Assembly: GCF_900250115.1 (NCBI RefSeq)
Contig: NZ_LT984803.1
Coordinates: 3,499,583 to 3,563,582 of the forward strand
DNA: 64,000 bases
Source of the DNA: Cupriavidus taiwanensis
Lineage (GTDB): Bacteria > Pseudomonadota > Gammaproteobacteria > Burkholderiales > Burkholderiaceae
Reading direction: 5' to 3'
Shown here: piece by piece, positions 53,400 to 63,974 of the stretch
Layout: each line of letters opens with the position of its first letter
Numbering within the stretch: the stretch's first letter is position 1
Position numbers and translations under genes: made by a program
Notes under the pieces: generated by a model
The model's database searches: none
The model's input: the letters and a program-made list of their open reading frames with translations, nothing else
Told to the model about the DNA's origin: nothing

Positions 53400-53804
53400 A
53401 TGACCGTTTACTTTCCTGAACGTGATGCCGGCGCCATCGCCGACTGCCTGGCGGCGCGGCCGCAGGGCCGCCTGGTGGCCTGCCTGTGCGCGCAGTGGTG
53501 CGGCACGTGCCGGGACTACCTGGTGGCGCTGACGGCGCTGGCCGCGCGCCATCCGGATGATTGCTTTGTCTGGATCGATATCGAGACCCATGCGGATGCG
53601 CTCGGCGATATCGATATCGAGAATTTCCCGACCGTGCTGGTGCAGCCGGCCGCGGGTGGCACGCCGCAGTTCTATGGCACCCTGCTGCCGCATATCGAGG
53701 TGCTCGAGCGCATGCTCACGCGTGGCGCGGCCATGCCGGCGCCCGCGGAGGACGTGCCGGAGGTGCTGGACTGGTTGCTTGGCGGGGGGCGCGGCGGCGC
53801 CTAG
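53400..53804 (+). CDS. Thioredoxin-fold protein
   Basis: A 134-residue cytoplasmic protein with a thioredoxin-like fold. The redox motif is WCGTC in CLCAQWCGTCRDYLVAL near residue 34, and the cis-proline is in IENFPTVLVQ. FVWIDIETHADALGD is the usual third-strand segment. The C-terminus is Gly-rich. It sits between dprA and topB in the same direction. The partner is unknown; general disulfide reduction is likely. A GTG at 53370 could add ten residues. Confidence 0.88.
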   Translation: MTVYFPERDAGAIADCLAARPQGRLVACLCAQWCGTCRDYLVALTALAARHPDDCFVWIDIETHADALGDIDIENFPTVLVQPAAGGTPQFYGTLLPHIEVLERMLTRGAAMPAPAEDVPEVLDWLLGGGRGGA

Positions 53805-53962
53805 GCGGCGCGCGCGACGGCAGGCGAGACGCCATGAGGCTGGCTTGCACCGCCGTCGAAACCGCGCTTATTATTGGCGCCTCATAGCCCCCCGGCGTTC
53901 TGATTACTACGTTTGCAGTGCAATTAGCGGGTTGCCGGACGCAGCCCGCAAGGACCCTTCCC

Positions 53963-56647
<2,685 letters not shown>

Positions 56648-56663
56648 GCACCCCGCCCATGGC

Positions 56664-56690
56664 AGAACGCCCGGCATTGCCGGGCGTTCT
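56664..56690. terminator. Hairpin terminator after topB
   Basis: A 12-bp stem AGAACGCCCGGC / GCCGGGCGTTCT with a 3-base loop, 17 bp past the topB stop. It has only a loose T-rich tail, but it sits between convergent genes. Confidence 0.75.
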
Positions 56691-56725
56691 GCTGTCTGCG
56701 CGCCGTAGCCGGGGCGCGCTGCCGC

Positions 56726-57667
56726 TCAGGTTCGCATGGCGTGGGCGCCCAGGCTGGCGACAGGCGGCGCGTCCTTGTCCCGCATCTGCCCTTCTTCCAG
56801 CAGGAAGTCGATAAAGGCGCGCACCTTGGTCGGCAGGAACTTGCGGCTGGGGTAGACCACGCTGACATCGCGCCGGGGCAACTGGTACTGCGGCAGCACG
56901 TGCACCAGACGGCCCGATTCGATATTGGGCCGCGCCAGGTAGGACGAAAGCATGGCCACGCCCATGTCGGCGAGGGCGGCCTGGTGCGCCAGTTCGGCGT
57001 TGCTGCACAGCAGCCCGGGGCGGATCGGCACGGTCACCTCGCCTTCGGGGCCCAGCAGCGTCCATTCGTGCTCGGCAATCGGCAGGCGCATGGCGATGCA
57101 GCGATGGTGGCTCAGCTCATGAGCATGGCGGATCGGGGCATGCGCCGCGACATAGCCGGGCGACGCGCAGAGGATCACCTCGGCCGAAATCAGCGGGCGC
57201 GCCACCAGGTGCGAGCCCAGTCCCAGGTCCGACAGCATCACCGCCACGTCGCGGCCTTCCTCGACGATATCGACATTGCGGTCCGACAGGATCACGTCGA
57301 ACACCACCTCCGGATAAAGCTGCTGGAAGCGCGACAACAGCTGGGGCAGCAGGTGCAGGCCGAACATCACCGGCGTCACCAGGCGCAGCGTGCCGGACAG
57401 CGACTGGCTGCGGGCCGTGACCACGCTTTCGGCTTCCTCCACGTCTTCCAGGATCTGCTGGCAGCGCTGCAGGTAGGTCTCGCCGGCATCGGTCAGCGAC
57501 AGGCTGCGCGTGGTCCGGTTGAGCAGGCGGGTGCCGAGGTGGCTTTCCAGGTCGGCCACGTAGCGCGTGACCACGGCGTTGGACATTTCCAGCTGCTGCG
57601 CTGCACGCGCGAAGCTGCCCAGCTCCACCACTTTGGAAAACACACGCATCGACTGCAAGCGATCCAT
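56726..57667 (-). CDS. LysR-family transcriptional regulator
   Basis: A 313-residue LysR regulator of the group with MDRLQSMRVFSKVVELGSFA at the start. The HTH is ARAAQQLEMSNAVVTRYVAD. The effector domain (LRLVTPVMFGLHLLPQLLSR to the end) has the CrgA/AaeR-like spacing. It is divergent from the 12-residue-repeat protein across 200 bp of AT-rich DNA and may control it; no clear palindrome was found. Confidence 0.9.
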   Translation of the reverse strand: MDRLQSMRVFSKVVELGSFARAAQQLEMSNAVVTRYVADLESHLGTRLLNRTTRSLSLTDAGETYLQRCQQILEDVEEAESVVTARSQSLSGTLRLVTPVMFGLHLLPQLLSRFQQLYPEVVFDVILSDRNVDIVEEGRDVAVMLSDLGLGSHLVARPLISAEVILCASPGYVAAHAPIRHAHELSHHRCIAMRLPIAEHEWTLLGPEGEVTVPIRPGLLCSNAELAHQAALADMGVAMLSSYLARPNIESGRLVHVLPQYQLPRRDVSVVYPSRKFLPTKVRAFIDFLLEEGQMRDKDAPPVASLGAHAMRT

Positions 57668-57867
57668 GACATAGTCTCCCGGTTCTTTGCTGAATTCTTA
57701 CGCAATCAGCTTATTTTATTGTTCGAATCAAAACTAAGCATTGTGGATCCTGATATTTATTGATATGAGGGAAATGCCTAATATCTAGCCATCGGATGCC
57801 GCATTGCAACATACCCTTCCCTGAAGGTGCCGGATCAGGCATCCACGCTACAAGGAAGTCCTGAATC

Positions 57868-58158
57868 ATGAAAACCAACCGCTACGCCCTGATCGCTGTC
57901 GCCACCGTCGCTGCCGCCCTGTCCGCCGCGCCGGCCTTTGCCAAGAACGGCAAGTTCGATGTCTACACCGACGGCGCCAAGGTGGCCAGCTTCGACGTCT
58001 ATGCCGACGGCGCCCGCGCCGGCAAGTTCGACCCGTACACGGACGGTGCCAGGGCTGGCAAGTTCGACGCCTTCACCGACGGCGCCCGCACCGGCAAGTT
58101 CGACACTTTCGCGGAAGGCGCGAAGTACGACACCACGACCGATCGCGCGCCGCTCTGA
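57868..58158 (+). CDS. Small secreted protein of five 12-residue repeats
   Basis: A 96-residue protein with a Sec signal peptide (MKTNRYALIAVATVAAALSA..PAFA, cut near residue 25). Five tandem units follow: GKFDVYTDGAKV, ASFDVYADGARA, GKFDPYTDGARA, GKFDAFTDGART, GKFDTFAEGAKY, then a nine-residue tail. The consensus is GKFDxYTDGARx; each unit holds two to three acidic residues, which could form a short beta-strand stack or bind cations. The coding DNA (57949-58128) is 36-bp units diverged in third positions, so the protein sequence is being kept. I know no characterised homologue. A ribosome site AAGGAAG lies upstream, and a strong terminator follows. Confidence 0.85.
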   Translation: MKTNRYALIAVATVAAALSAAPAFAKNGKFDVYTDGAKVASFDVYADGARAGKFDPYTDGARAGKFDAFTDGARTGKFDTFAEGAKYDTTTDRAPL

Positions 58159-58238
58159 GCCGGCACGGTCCAGCGCTTGAACCTGGTCTCCACAGGTCTT
58201 TAGGAGAGCGCCCCGCGTCTCTCCCGCTTTATTGGAGA

Positions 58239-58276
58239 AGAAGCCCGCACCGGTCCCGGTGCGGGCTTCTTTGTTT
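58239..58276 (+). terminator. Intrinsic terminator after the repeat protein
   Basis: Stem AGAAGCCCGCACCGG / CCGGTGCGGGCTTCT with a 2-base loop, followed by TTGTTT. A smaller stem GGAGAG...CTCTCC (58203-58224) precedes it. Confidence 0.9.
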
Positions 58277-58370
58277 CTGGCGCCGGCAGATCCGGCCCGG
58301 ACTGTGGTCGATTATGCCAGACACCGCAACGCAACGACGTCTGGTGGATACGCGGCGGTGGCGGCGCCCA

Positions 58371-58400
58371 AAGAAAAACGGGCCATGACGGCCCGTTTTG
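58371..58400 (-). terminator. Intrinsic terminator after the glycine-zipper gene
   Basis: AAAACGGGCC / GGCCCGTTTT with a 5-base loop; on the minus strand it ends TTTTTCTTT. It lies just past the stop of the glycine-zipper gene. Confidence 0.9.
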
Positions 58401-58416
58401 CTGACCACGCTACGAC

Positions 58417-58875
58417 TCAATCGTCGTAGTGGTGGCGGTGATGGTGCTTGTGCTTCTTGCGCTTGTAATGGCTCTTGCTGTAGTAGCCGCGATCGTCGTC
58501 GTACGAGTTGTTACGCGAGATGTTGCCGCCCAGCGCCGCGCCCGCGCCGCCACCCAGGCCGGCGCCGATGAGGCCGCCGGTGCGTCCGCCCATGGCGTTG
58601 CCGGCAGCGGTGCCGGCACCACCGCCAAGCGCGCCGCCGATGATGGCGCCGGTGCGCTCGCGGCGGTTGGACGTGACCGCGCCACCGGCGCCGCCACCCA
58701 CCGCACCGCCGATCACGGCGCCGGTGCTGCCGCCCAGCGCGCCGCCGACCGCGGCGCCGGCGACACCGCCGAGCGCGCCGCCGAGGGCATTGTTCATGTC
58801 GCCCGCGACGGCCGGCAGCGCACAGGCCGCCAGGGCAAGGGCAACGGTCAGGTTGCGAACGGAATGGCGAGTCAT
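58417..58875 (-). CDS. Glycine-zipper envelope protein with His-rich C-terminus
   Basis: A 152-residue protein with a Sec signal peptide (about 1-25, ending PAVAG-D). Residues 28-118 are glycine-zipper repeats (GGALGGVAGAAVGGALGG, GGAVGGGAGGAV, GLIGAGLGGGAGAALGG) that favour tight membrane-helix packing. The last 30 residues are charged and His-rich (YYSKSHYKRKKHKHHHRHHY), a possible metal-binding tail. CGAGGAAAAAACAT precedes the ATG. An OmpR-type direct-repeat operator lies in its promoter. An outer-membrane or periplasmic stress protein is likely; the exact role is unknown. Confidence 0.85.
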   Translation of the reverse strand: MTRHSVRNLTVALALAACALPAVAGDMNNALGGALGGVAGAAVGGALGGSTGAVIGGAVGGGAGGAVTSNRRERTGAIIGGALGGGAGTAAGNAMGGRTGGLIGAGLGGGAGAALGGNISRNNSYDDDRGYYSKSHYKRKKHKHHHRHHYDD

Positions 58876-58913
58876 ATGTTTTTTCCTCGAATTGCCATGA
58901 TGTGTCGCAAGTG

Positions 58914-58971
58914 TAGATAAGGTGCCGCAGCCTTGCTGTAACCACCTGTAAAGCCCTGTAACCCCCTGCAG
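58914..58971 (-). promoter_or_regulatory. Promoter and OmpR-type direct-repeat operator of the glycine-zipper gene
   Basis: Minus strand: -35-like TTACAG (58941-58936), 16-bp spacer, -10 TATCTA (58919-58914). The -35 is the last of a row of TTACAG-like units, seen on the plus strand as CTGTA at 58936, 58946 and 58956 and CTGCA at 58966, exactly 10 bp apart. Tandem half-sites one helical turn apart that end at the -35 are typical of OmpR-family activators. Confidence 0.6.
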
Positions 58972-59020
58972 AAACGGTATCGGGCCATTACAACGGCGCG
59001 GTGAAAATACAACACTTAAT

Positions 59021-59052
59021 AAAAAGACAGGCGACCATGTGATCGCCTGTCT
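59021..59052 (-). terminator. Intrinsic terminator after cstA-ybdD
   Basis: AGACAGGCGA / TCGCCTGTCT with an 8-base loop; on the minus strand it is followed by TTTTTATT. It lies 46 bp past the ybdD stop. Confidence 0.9.
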
Positions 59053-59097
59053 GCATTGTCCGCCGCTTGCGCTTGCTGCGAGATAGTTAGCGTGCCG

Positions 59098-59292
59098 TCA
59101 GCAGCACTTGCCCTGCCCGCCGCCGTAGCGCGCTTCCTGGCGCTCGCGGAAGAACTCTTCGTAGCTCATTGGCGCGCGCTCGGGGTGCGTGCTTTCCATG
59201 TGGGCCACGTAGGTCTGGTAGTCGGGCAGCCCGACCATCAGGCGCAGCGACTGGCCGAGGTACCGGCCCATGGTGCCAAGTTGTTCCAGCAT
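59098..59292 (-). CDS. ybdD: YbdD/YjiX family small protein
   Basis: A 64-residue protein (DUF466): MGRYLGQSLRLMVGLPDYQT, then YVAHMESTHPERAPMSYEEFFRERQEARYG and a terminal CC. In E. coli YbdD and YjiX are encoded directly after the pyruvate transporters CstA and BtsT and are needed for transport; the same order is seen here, 24 bp after cstA, with AGGAG before the ATG. Confidence 0.95.
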   Translation of the reverse strand: MLEQLGTMGRYLGQSLRLMVGLPDYQTYVAHMESTHPERAPMSYEEFFRERQEARYGGGQGKCC

Positions 59293-59316
59293 GGCGGCTC
59301 CTTGTCGAGGTCAGCG

Positions 59317-61389
59317 TCAGGACTGGGCCGAGGCGGCGCCCGGCAACGGCTCGAACGGCGTTTCCTTGTCGGTCGGGCGGTTCACGGCGCGCGCCTGCAG
59401 CGCGGTCTTGAAGCCGTAGCACACGATCGACAGCACCACCACCATGAACAGCGCGCACAGGCCGGCATCCAGGTAATCGTTGAAGACGATGCGGTGCATC
59501 TGCTCCATCGACTTGGCCGGTGCCAGCACCTTGCCTTCGGCGATGGCGGCGCTGAACTTGGCGGCGTGGGTCAGGAAGCTGACCTTGGGGTCGGCATGGA
59601 ACAGCTTCTGCCAGCCGGCGGTCAGCGTGCAGATCAGCAGCCAGACGGTCGGCACCAGCGTGACCCAGGCGTACTGGCCGCGCTTCATCTTGACCAGCAC
59701 GCAGGTGCCCAGCACCAGTGCCACCGCGGCCAGCATCTGGTTGGAGATGCCGAACAGCGGCCACAGCGTATTGATGCCGCCGAGTGGATCGACCACGCCC
59801 TGGTACAGGAAGTAGCCCCAGGCCGCCACCGTCAGCGCGGTGGCGATCAGGTTGGCCGGCAGCGAGTCGGTGCGCTTCATCGACGGCACGAAGCTGCCCA
59901 GCAGGTCCTGCAGCATGAAGCGGCCGGCCCGGGTGCCCGCGTCGACGGCGGTCAGGATGAAGAGCGCTTCGAACAGGATGGCGAAGTGGTACCAGAACGC
60001 CATCATGGCCTGGCCGCCCACCACCTGGTGCAGGATGTGGGCGATGCCAACGGCCAGCGTCGGCGCACCGCCGGCGCGCGAGATGATGGTGTTCTCGCCG
60101 ACGTCCTTGGCGGTCTGCACCAGCACGTCCGGCGTGATCACGAAGCCCCAGGTCGAGACCGCCTGTGCCACCGCCTCGGGGGTGGTGCCGATCACCGCGG
60201 CCGGGCTGTTCATGGCGAAGTACACGCCCGGCTCGATCACCGCGGCGGCCACCAGCGCCATGATGGCGACGAAGGACTCGGCCAGCATCGCGCCGTAGCC
60301 GATGAAGCGCGCGTGGGTTTCGTTCTCCAGCAGCTTGGGCGTGGTGCCCGACGAGATCAGTGCGTGGAAGCCCGACACCGCGCCGCAGGCAATGGTGATG
60401 AACAGGAACGGGAACAGGTTCCCCGACCACACCGGCCCGCCGCCCGCGGCGAACTGCGTGAAGGCCGGCATCTTCAGCTCCGGCGCGACGATCAGGATGC
60501 CGACGGCCAGCGCGATGATGGTGCCGATCTTCAGGAAGGTCGACAGGTAGTCGCGCGGGGCCAGCAGCAGCCACACCGGCAGCACCGCGGCGATGAACCC
60601 GTAGATGATCAGCATCCAGGTCAGCGCCTTGCCGCCGTAGGTGAACAGCGGCGCCAGCGTCGCGCTTTCATGCACGTACTGGCCGCCGATGATGGCCAGC
60701 ATCAGCAGCACGAAACCGATCACCGAGACTTCGCCGATGCGGCCCGGGCGGATGTAGCGGGTGTAGATGCCCATGAAGATGGCGATGGGGATGGTCACCG
60801 CCACGGTGAAGGTGCCCCACGGCGAGTCCGCCAGCGCCTTCACCACGATCAGTGCCAGCACCGCCAGGATGATGATCATGATCATGAAGCAGCCGAACAG
60901 CGCGATCATGCCCGGCACCGTGCCCATCTCGGACTTGACCAGGTCGCCCAGTGAGCGGCCGTCGCGGCGCGTCGAGATGAACAGCACCATGAAGTCCTGC
61001 ACCGCGCCGGCGAACACCACGCCGGCCAGCAGCCACAGCATGCCCGGCATGTAGCCCATCTGCGCGGCCAGCACCGGGCCCACCAGCGGGCCCGCGCCGG
61101 CGATCGCGGCAAAGTGGTGGCCGAACAGCACCGCCTTGTTGGTCGGCACATAGTCCAGGCCATCGTTATGGCGCCACGCGGGCGTCATGCGCTTGGGATC
61201 GAGCTGCATCACCTTGTCGGCGATGAAGCGGCTGTAGTACCGATAGGCGATCAGGTAGATGCAGAGCGCGGCCACCACGATCCACAGCGCGCTGACGGCC
61301 TCGCCGCGCGCGAGCGCGACGGTGCCGAAGGCAAACGCGCCAAGGATGGCGACGGCCAGCCACACCAGGTGTTCTCCGATGCGATTCAT
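59317..61389 (-). CDS. cstA: Carbon-starvation protein CstA (pyruvate/peptide transporter)
   Basis: Inner-membrane transporter of 690 residues with about 16-18 helices. CstA motifs include GHHFAAIAGAGPLVGPVLAA, DFMVLFISTRRDGRSLGDLV, ISSGTTPKLLENETHARFIG and LWPLFGISNQMLAAVAL. Homologues take up pyruvate and were first tied to peptide use in starvation. AGGAGACCCTTCAAA precedes the ATG. It is divergent from a cache-domain kinase and NarL-type regulator, 403 bp away, which probably control it. Confidence 0.95.
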   Translation of the reverse strand: MNRIGEHLVWLAVAILGAFAFGTVALARGEAVSALWIVVAALCIYLIAYRYYSRFIADKVMQLDPKRMTPAWRHNDGLDYVPTNKAVLFGHHFAAIAGAGPLVGPVLAAQMGYMPGMLWLLAGVVFAGAVQDFMVLFISTRRDGRSLGDLVKSEMGTVPGMIALFGCFMIMIIILAVLALIVVKALADSPWGTFTVAVTIPIAIFMGIYTRYIRPGRIGEVSVIGFVLLMLAIIGGQYVHESATLAPLFTYGGKALTWMLIIYGFIAAVLPVWLLLAPRDYLSTFLKIGTIIALAVGILIVAPELKMPAFTQFAAGGGPVWSGNLFPFLFITIACGAVSGFHALISSGTTPKLLENETHARFIGYGAMLAESFVAIMALVAAAVIEPGVYFAMNSPAAVIGTTPEAVAQAVSTWGFVITPDVLVQTAKDVGENTIISRAGGAPTLAVGIAHILHQVVGGQAMMAFWYHFAILFEALFILTAVDAGTRAGRFMLQDLLGSFVPSMKRTDSLPANLIATALTVAAWGYFLYQGVVDPLGGINTLWPLFGISNQMLAAVALVLGTCVLVKMKRGQYAWVTLVPTVWLLICTLTAGWQKLFHADPKVSFLTHAAKFSAAIAEGKVLAPAKSMEQMHRIVFNDYLDAGLCALFMVVVLSIVCYGFKTALQARAVNRPTDKETPFEPLPGAASAQS

Positions 61390-61792
61390 TTTGAAGGGTC
61401 TCCTCAGACCGGGATTTGGAAAGCCTGCGGCGGCGAAGGACTGGCAACTGGCAACGGGCGGGGCGGCGGCGGGCGCCTGGGCGGGCAGCTTGGCAATCCG
61501 GCGGCGAGGGGTATCCGGGCTGCTGGAATCGAGGTTGCTGCGCGCCCGGTTCGTGTCGTTTCCGGATCTCGTCTTGCAGGCAGGCGATGCACCAACCGGG
61601 TAGGCGGTGCACCAACTGCGTGGACCCGCGCCGCATGTTGGGGCGGCTTGCGCGTCCGGCGTGTAGTATTGACAGCCGCCAAACCCGGCACAAGCGCGTA
61701 ACTACGCAGCACTTCTGCGTAGTACTACGCAAGTCGACGGTGGCATGCCGCCTGCGCGGCATCGGTGTTTACCCCCGTTCCCCCGGTCTTGT
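61390..61792. promoter_or_regulatory. Divergent control region with three ACTACGCA-type sites
   Basis: The 403-bp gap between cstA and the kinase gene holds ACTACGCAG (61701-61709), its inverse CTGCGTAGT (61715-61723) with a 5-base loop, and a third ACTACGCA (61724-61731). The first two form a perfect 9-bp dyad, a likely site for the adjacent NarL-type regulator. A consensus -35 TTGACA lies at 61669-61674 facing the kinase gene, but its -10 at 17 bp is poor, as expected for an activated promoter. The rest shows nothing else that I can assign. Confidence 0.6.
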
Positions 61793-63199
61793 ATGAAACT
61801 CCGCCAGAAAATCCTGTTGCTCGCCGTGGCGCCGCTCGCGCTGGCGATGCTCGGCATCGCGCTGGCGGTGCGCTTCCAGGCCACCCAGCTCGCGCAACAT
61901 GAACGCGCGCTGGTCGAGGCCGCCTACCTGCAGAGCAAGGAGACCGAGCTGCGCCACTACGTCGAGCTGGCGCAGAGCGCGATCGCGCCGCTGGTGCGCT
62001 CGGGGCGCAAGGACGCCGCCACGCGCCAGGCGGCGATGGAAGCGCTGGCGCGGCTCGACTACGGTCCCGACGGCTACTTCTTCCTGTACGACCTGCAGGG
62101 CCGCAACCTGATGCACCCGCGCCAGCCCGAGCTGGTCGGCCAGGACTTGTGGACGCTGCGCGACCCGCAGGGCGCGCCCACCATCCAGCAACTGATCGCG
62201 GCGGCCAAGGGCGGCGGCGGCGCGGTGCGCTACCAGTGGCGCAAGCCGTCGTCGCAGCAGCTGGCGCCCAAGCTGGGCTACGTGGTGGCGGTGCCCGAAT
62301 GGGGCTGGATGCTCGGCACCGGCATCTACCTGGATGACGTCGAAAGCACGCTGCGCCAGCTCGACGCGCGCGCCGAGACCGATATCCGCGAGACCATGGC
62401 GTGGATCGGCGTGATCGCCGGCATCAGCATCCTGCTGGTGGCGGCCAGCGGCCTGGCGCTCAACGTCAGCGAACATCGCGAGGCTGACGCCAAGCTGCGC
62501 CAGCTGGCGCAGCGCGTGGTGCAGTCGCAGGAAGAAGAGCGCGCGCGGCTGTCGCGCGAACTGCACGACGGCATCAGCCAGCTGCTGGTCTCGGTCAAGC
62601 TGGTGCTGGAAACCGCCGCCAACCGGCTGCGCCTGGCCCCGGCCGAAGGCGCGGCGGTGGCGCCGGTGCTGGGCATGGCGCTGAACCGGCTCGATACCGT
62701 CTTCAATGAAGTGCGTCGCGTGGCGCGCAACCTGCGCCCGGCGCTGCTCGACGACCTCGGCCTGTTCGCCGCGCTCCAGCACCTGGCGCGCGAGATGCAG
62801 GGCGGCAGCGGCCTCCAGATCGTGGTGACGCAAAGCGGCACCCCGCGCGAACTGCCCGACGAGCAGGCCACGGCGCTGTTCCGCATTGCCCAGGAAGCGC
62901 TGACCAACGTCGAGCGCCATGCCGGCGCGCGGCGCGTTGCCGTATCACTCGCCTTCGATGCCGATGCCACGCGCCTGGCGGTGCGCGACGACGGCCACGG
63001 CTTCGACGTTGCGCGCATGCAGGCCGACCCGCAGCGCGGCATCGGCCTGCGCAACCTGCGTGAGCGCATCGCCGCGCTGTGCGGGCAGTTCGATATCGTT
63101 TCCGGCCCGGGCGGCACCCGCATCATCGCCTCGCTGCCGCTGGCCAGCCCGGCGCCCGCCGCGCGCGCTGCCATTACCGCAGGACCCTCGCAGTCATGA
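61793..63199 (+). CDS. Cache-domain sensor histidine kinase (HisKA_3/NarL type)
   Basis: A 468-residue membrane kinase. An N-terminal helix (ILLLAVAPLALAMLGIALAV), a periplasmic single-cache domain (DYGPDGYFFLYDLQGRNLMHP and WGWMLGTGIYLDD are its signature ends), a second helix at about 200-222, then HisKA_3 with phospho-His in RLSRELHDGISQLL and an ATPase domain with ALTNVERHA and GIGLRNLRERI. sCache domains of this kind bind small carboxylates such as pyruvate or acetate. It is divergent from cstA and overlaps the regulator gene by ATGA, suggesting that it senses the CstA substrate. Confidence 0.92.
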   Translation: MKLRQKILLLAVAPLALAMLGIALAVRFQATQLAQHERALVEAAYLQSKETELRHYVELAQSAIAPLVRSGRKDAATRQAAMEALARLDYGPDGYFFLYDLQGRNLMHPRQPELVGQDLWTLRDPQGAPTIQQLIAAAKGGGGAVRYQWRKPSSQQLAPKLGYVVAVPEWGWMLGTGIYLDDVESTLRQLDARAETDIRETMAWIGVIAGISILLVAASGLALNVSEHREADAKLRQLAQRVVQSQEEERARLSRELHDGISQLLVSVKLVLETAANRLRLAPAEGAAVAPVLGMALNRLDTVFNEVRRVARNLRPALLDDLGLFAALQHLAREMQGGSGLQIVVTQSGTPRELPDEQATALFRIAQEALTNVERHAGARRVAVSLAFDADATRLAVRDDGHGFDVARMQADPQRGIGLRNLRERIAALCGQFDIVSGPGGTRIIASLPLASPAPAARAAITAGPSQS

Positions 63200-63882
63200 T
63201 CCAGTTTCTTGCCGAAGATAGCGCAGACCACGAAGCGCCCGCGCGCGTGCTGCTGATCGACGACCACGCGCTGGTGCGCGACGGCATGCGCATGCACCTG
63301 GCGCTGCAGCCCGGCCTGCGCGTGGTGGGCGAAGCCGACGACGGCGAAGCCGCGCTGGCGTGGCTGGACCGCGCCGGCGTGGCCGAGATACCGGACCTGG
63401 TGATCACCGATATCGGCATGCGCGGCATGGGCGGGATTGCGCTGGCGGCGGCGCTGCACGACCGCTATCCGGAACTTGCCGTGCTGATCGTGTCGATGCA
63501 CGACAACCTGGAGTACGTGCGCCAGGCGGTGCGTGCCGGCGCGCGCGGCTATGTGCTCAAGGACGCCCCGGCCGACGAACTGATCGCGGCGATCCGCGCG
63601 GTGCTGGCCGGGCGCGTGTTCTACAGCGCCCGCATCGCGCGCGGCATCGCCGAGCAAAGCCCGGCGGCCGGCCCGCTCGACGCGCTCACGCCGCGCGAGC
63701 GCGATATCCTGCGCGGCATCGGCCGCGGCCTCGCCAACAAGGAGATCGCGGCGCAGCTTGGGGTGTCGGTGCGCACCGTCGAGACGCACCGGCTGAACCT
63801 GAAGCGCAAGCTGGGGATCGAGGGGCGGGCCGGGCTGGTGAAGTATGCGGTGGAGACGCTGGGGGACAGCGAGGGCGGGTGA
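63196..63882 (+). CDS. NarL/FixJ-family response regulator
   Basis: A 228-residue response regulator with a receiver domain (RVLLIDDHALVRDGMRMHLA, phosphoacceptor Asp in LVITDIGMRGMGG, Lys in YVLKDAP) and a LuxR-type HTH (LTPRERDILRGIGRGLANKE, then IAAQLGVSVRTVETHRLNLK). The ATG overlaps the kinase stop as ATGA. Its likely targets are the ACTACGCA sites between the kinase and cstA. Confidence 0.94.
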   Translation: MIQFLAEDSADHEAPARVLLIDDHALVRDGMRMHLALQPGLRVVGEADDGEAALAWLDRAGVAEIPDLVITDIGMRGMGGIALAAALHDRYPELAVLIVSMHDNLEYVRQAVRAGARGYVLKDAPADELIAAIRAVLAGRVFYSARIARGIAEQSPAAGPLDALTPRERDILRGIGRGLANKEIAAQLGVSVRTVETHRLNLKRKLGIEGRAGLVKYAVETLGDSEGG

Positions 63883-63924
63883 ATGACGCCCACGACGCAA
63901 ACGAAAAGAGCGGTTTTGGGTGAG

Positions 63925-63974
63925 GCAAGGTGTTCTCCCTCTCCCCTCATGGGGAGAGGGGAGCAAACCGGCGC
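63925..63974. repeat. REP-like palindromic element, single copy
   Basis: A 36-bp block at 63925-63960 matches 823-858 with two mismatches, in the same orientation. It contains CTCCC...GGGAGAGGGGAGC followed by AAACCGGC, which resembles the right arm of the copy near 1000-1023. Both copies lie just outside coding sequence. Confidence 0.75.

Noticed and set aside
57949..58128. 36-bp repeats as a CRISPR-like or transposon array
   Set aside because: The units are in frame, contiguous without spacers, and encode a conserved secreted peptide repeat.
59056..60954. Long plus-strand open frame opposite cstA
   Set aside because: Antisense shadow: low-complexity His/Gln/Arg translation. cstA on the other strand is unmistakable.
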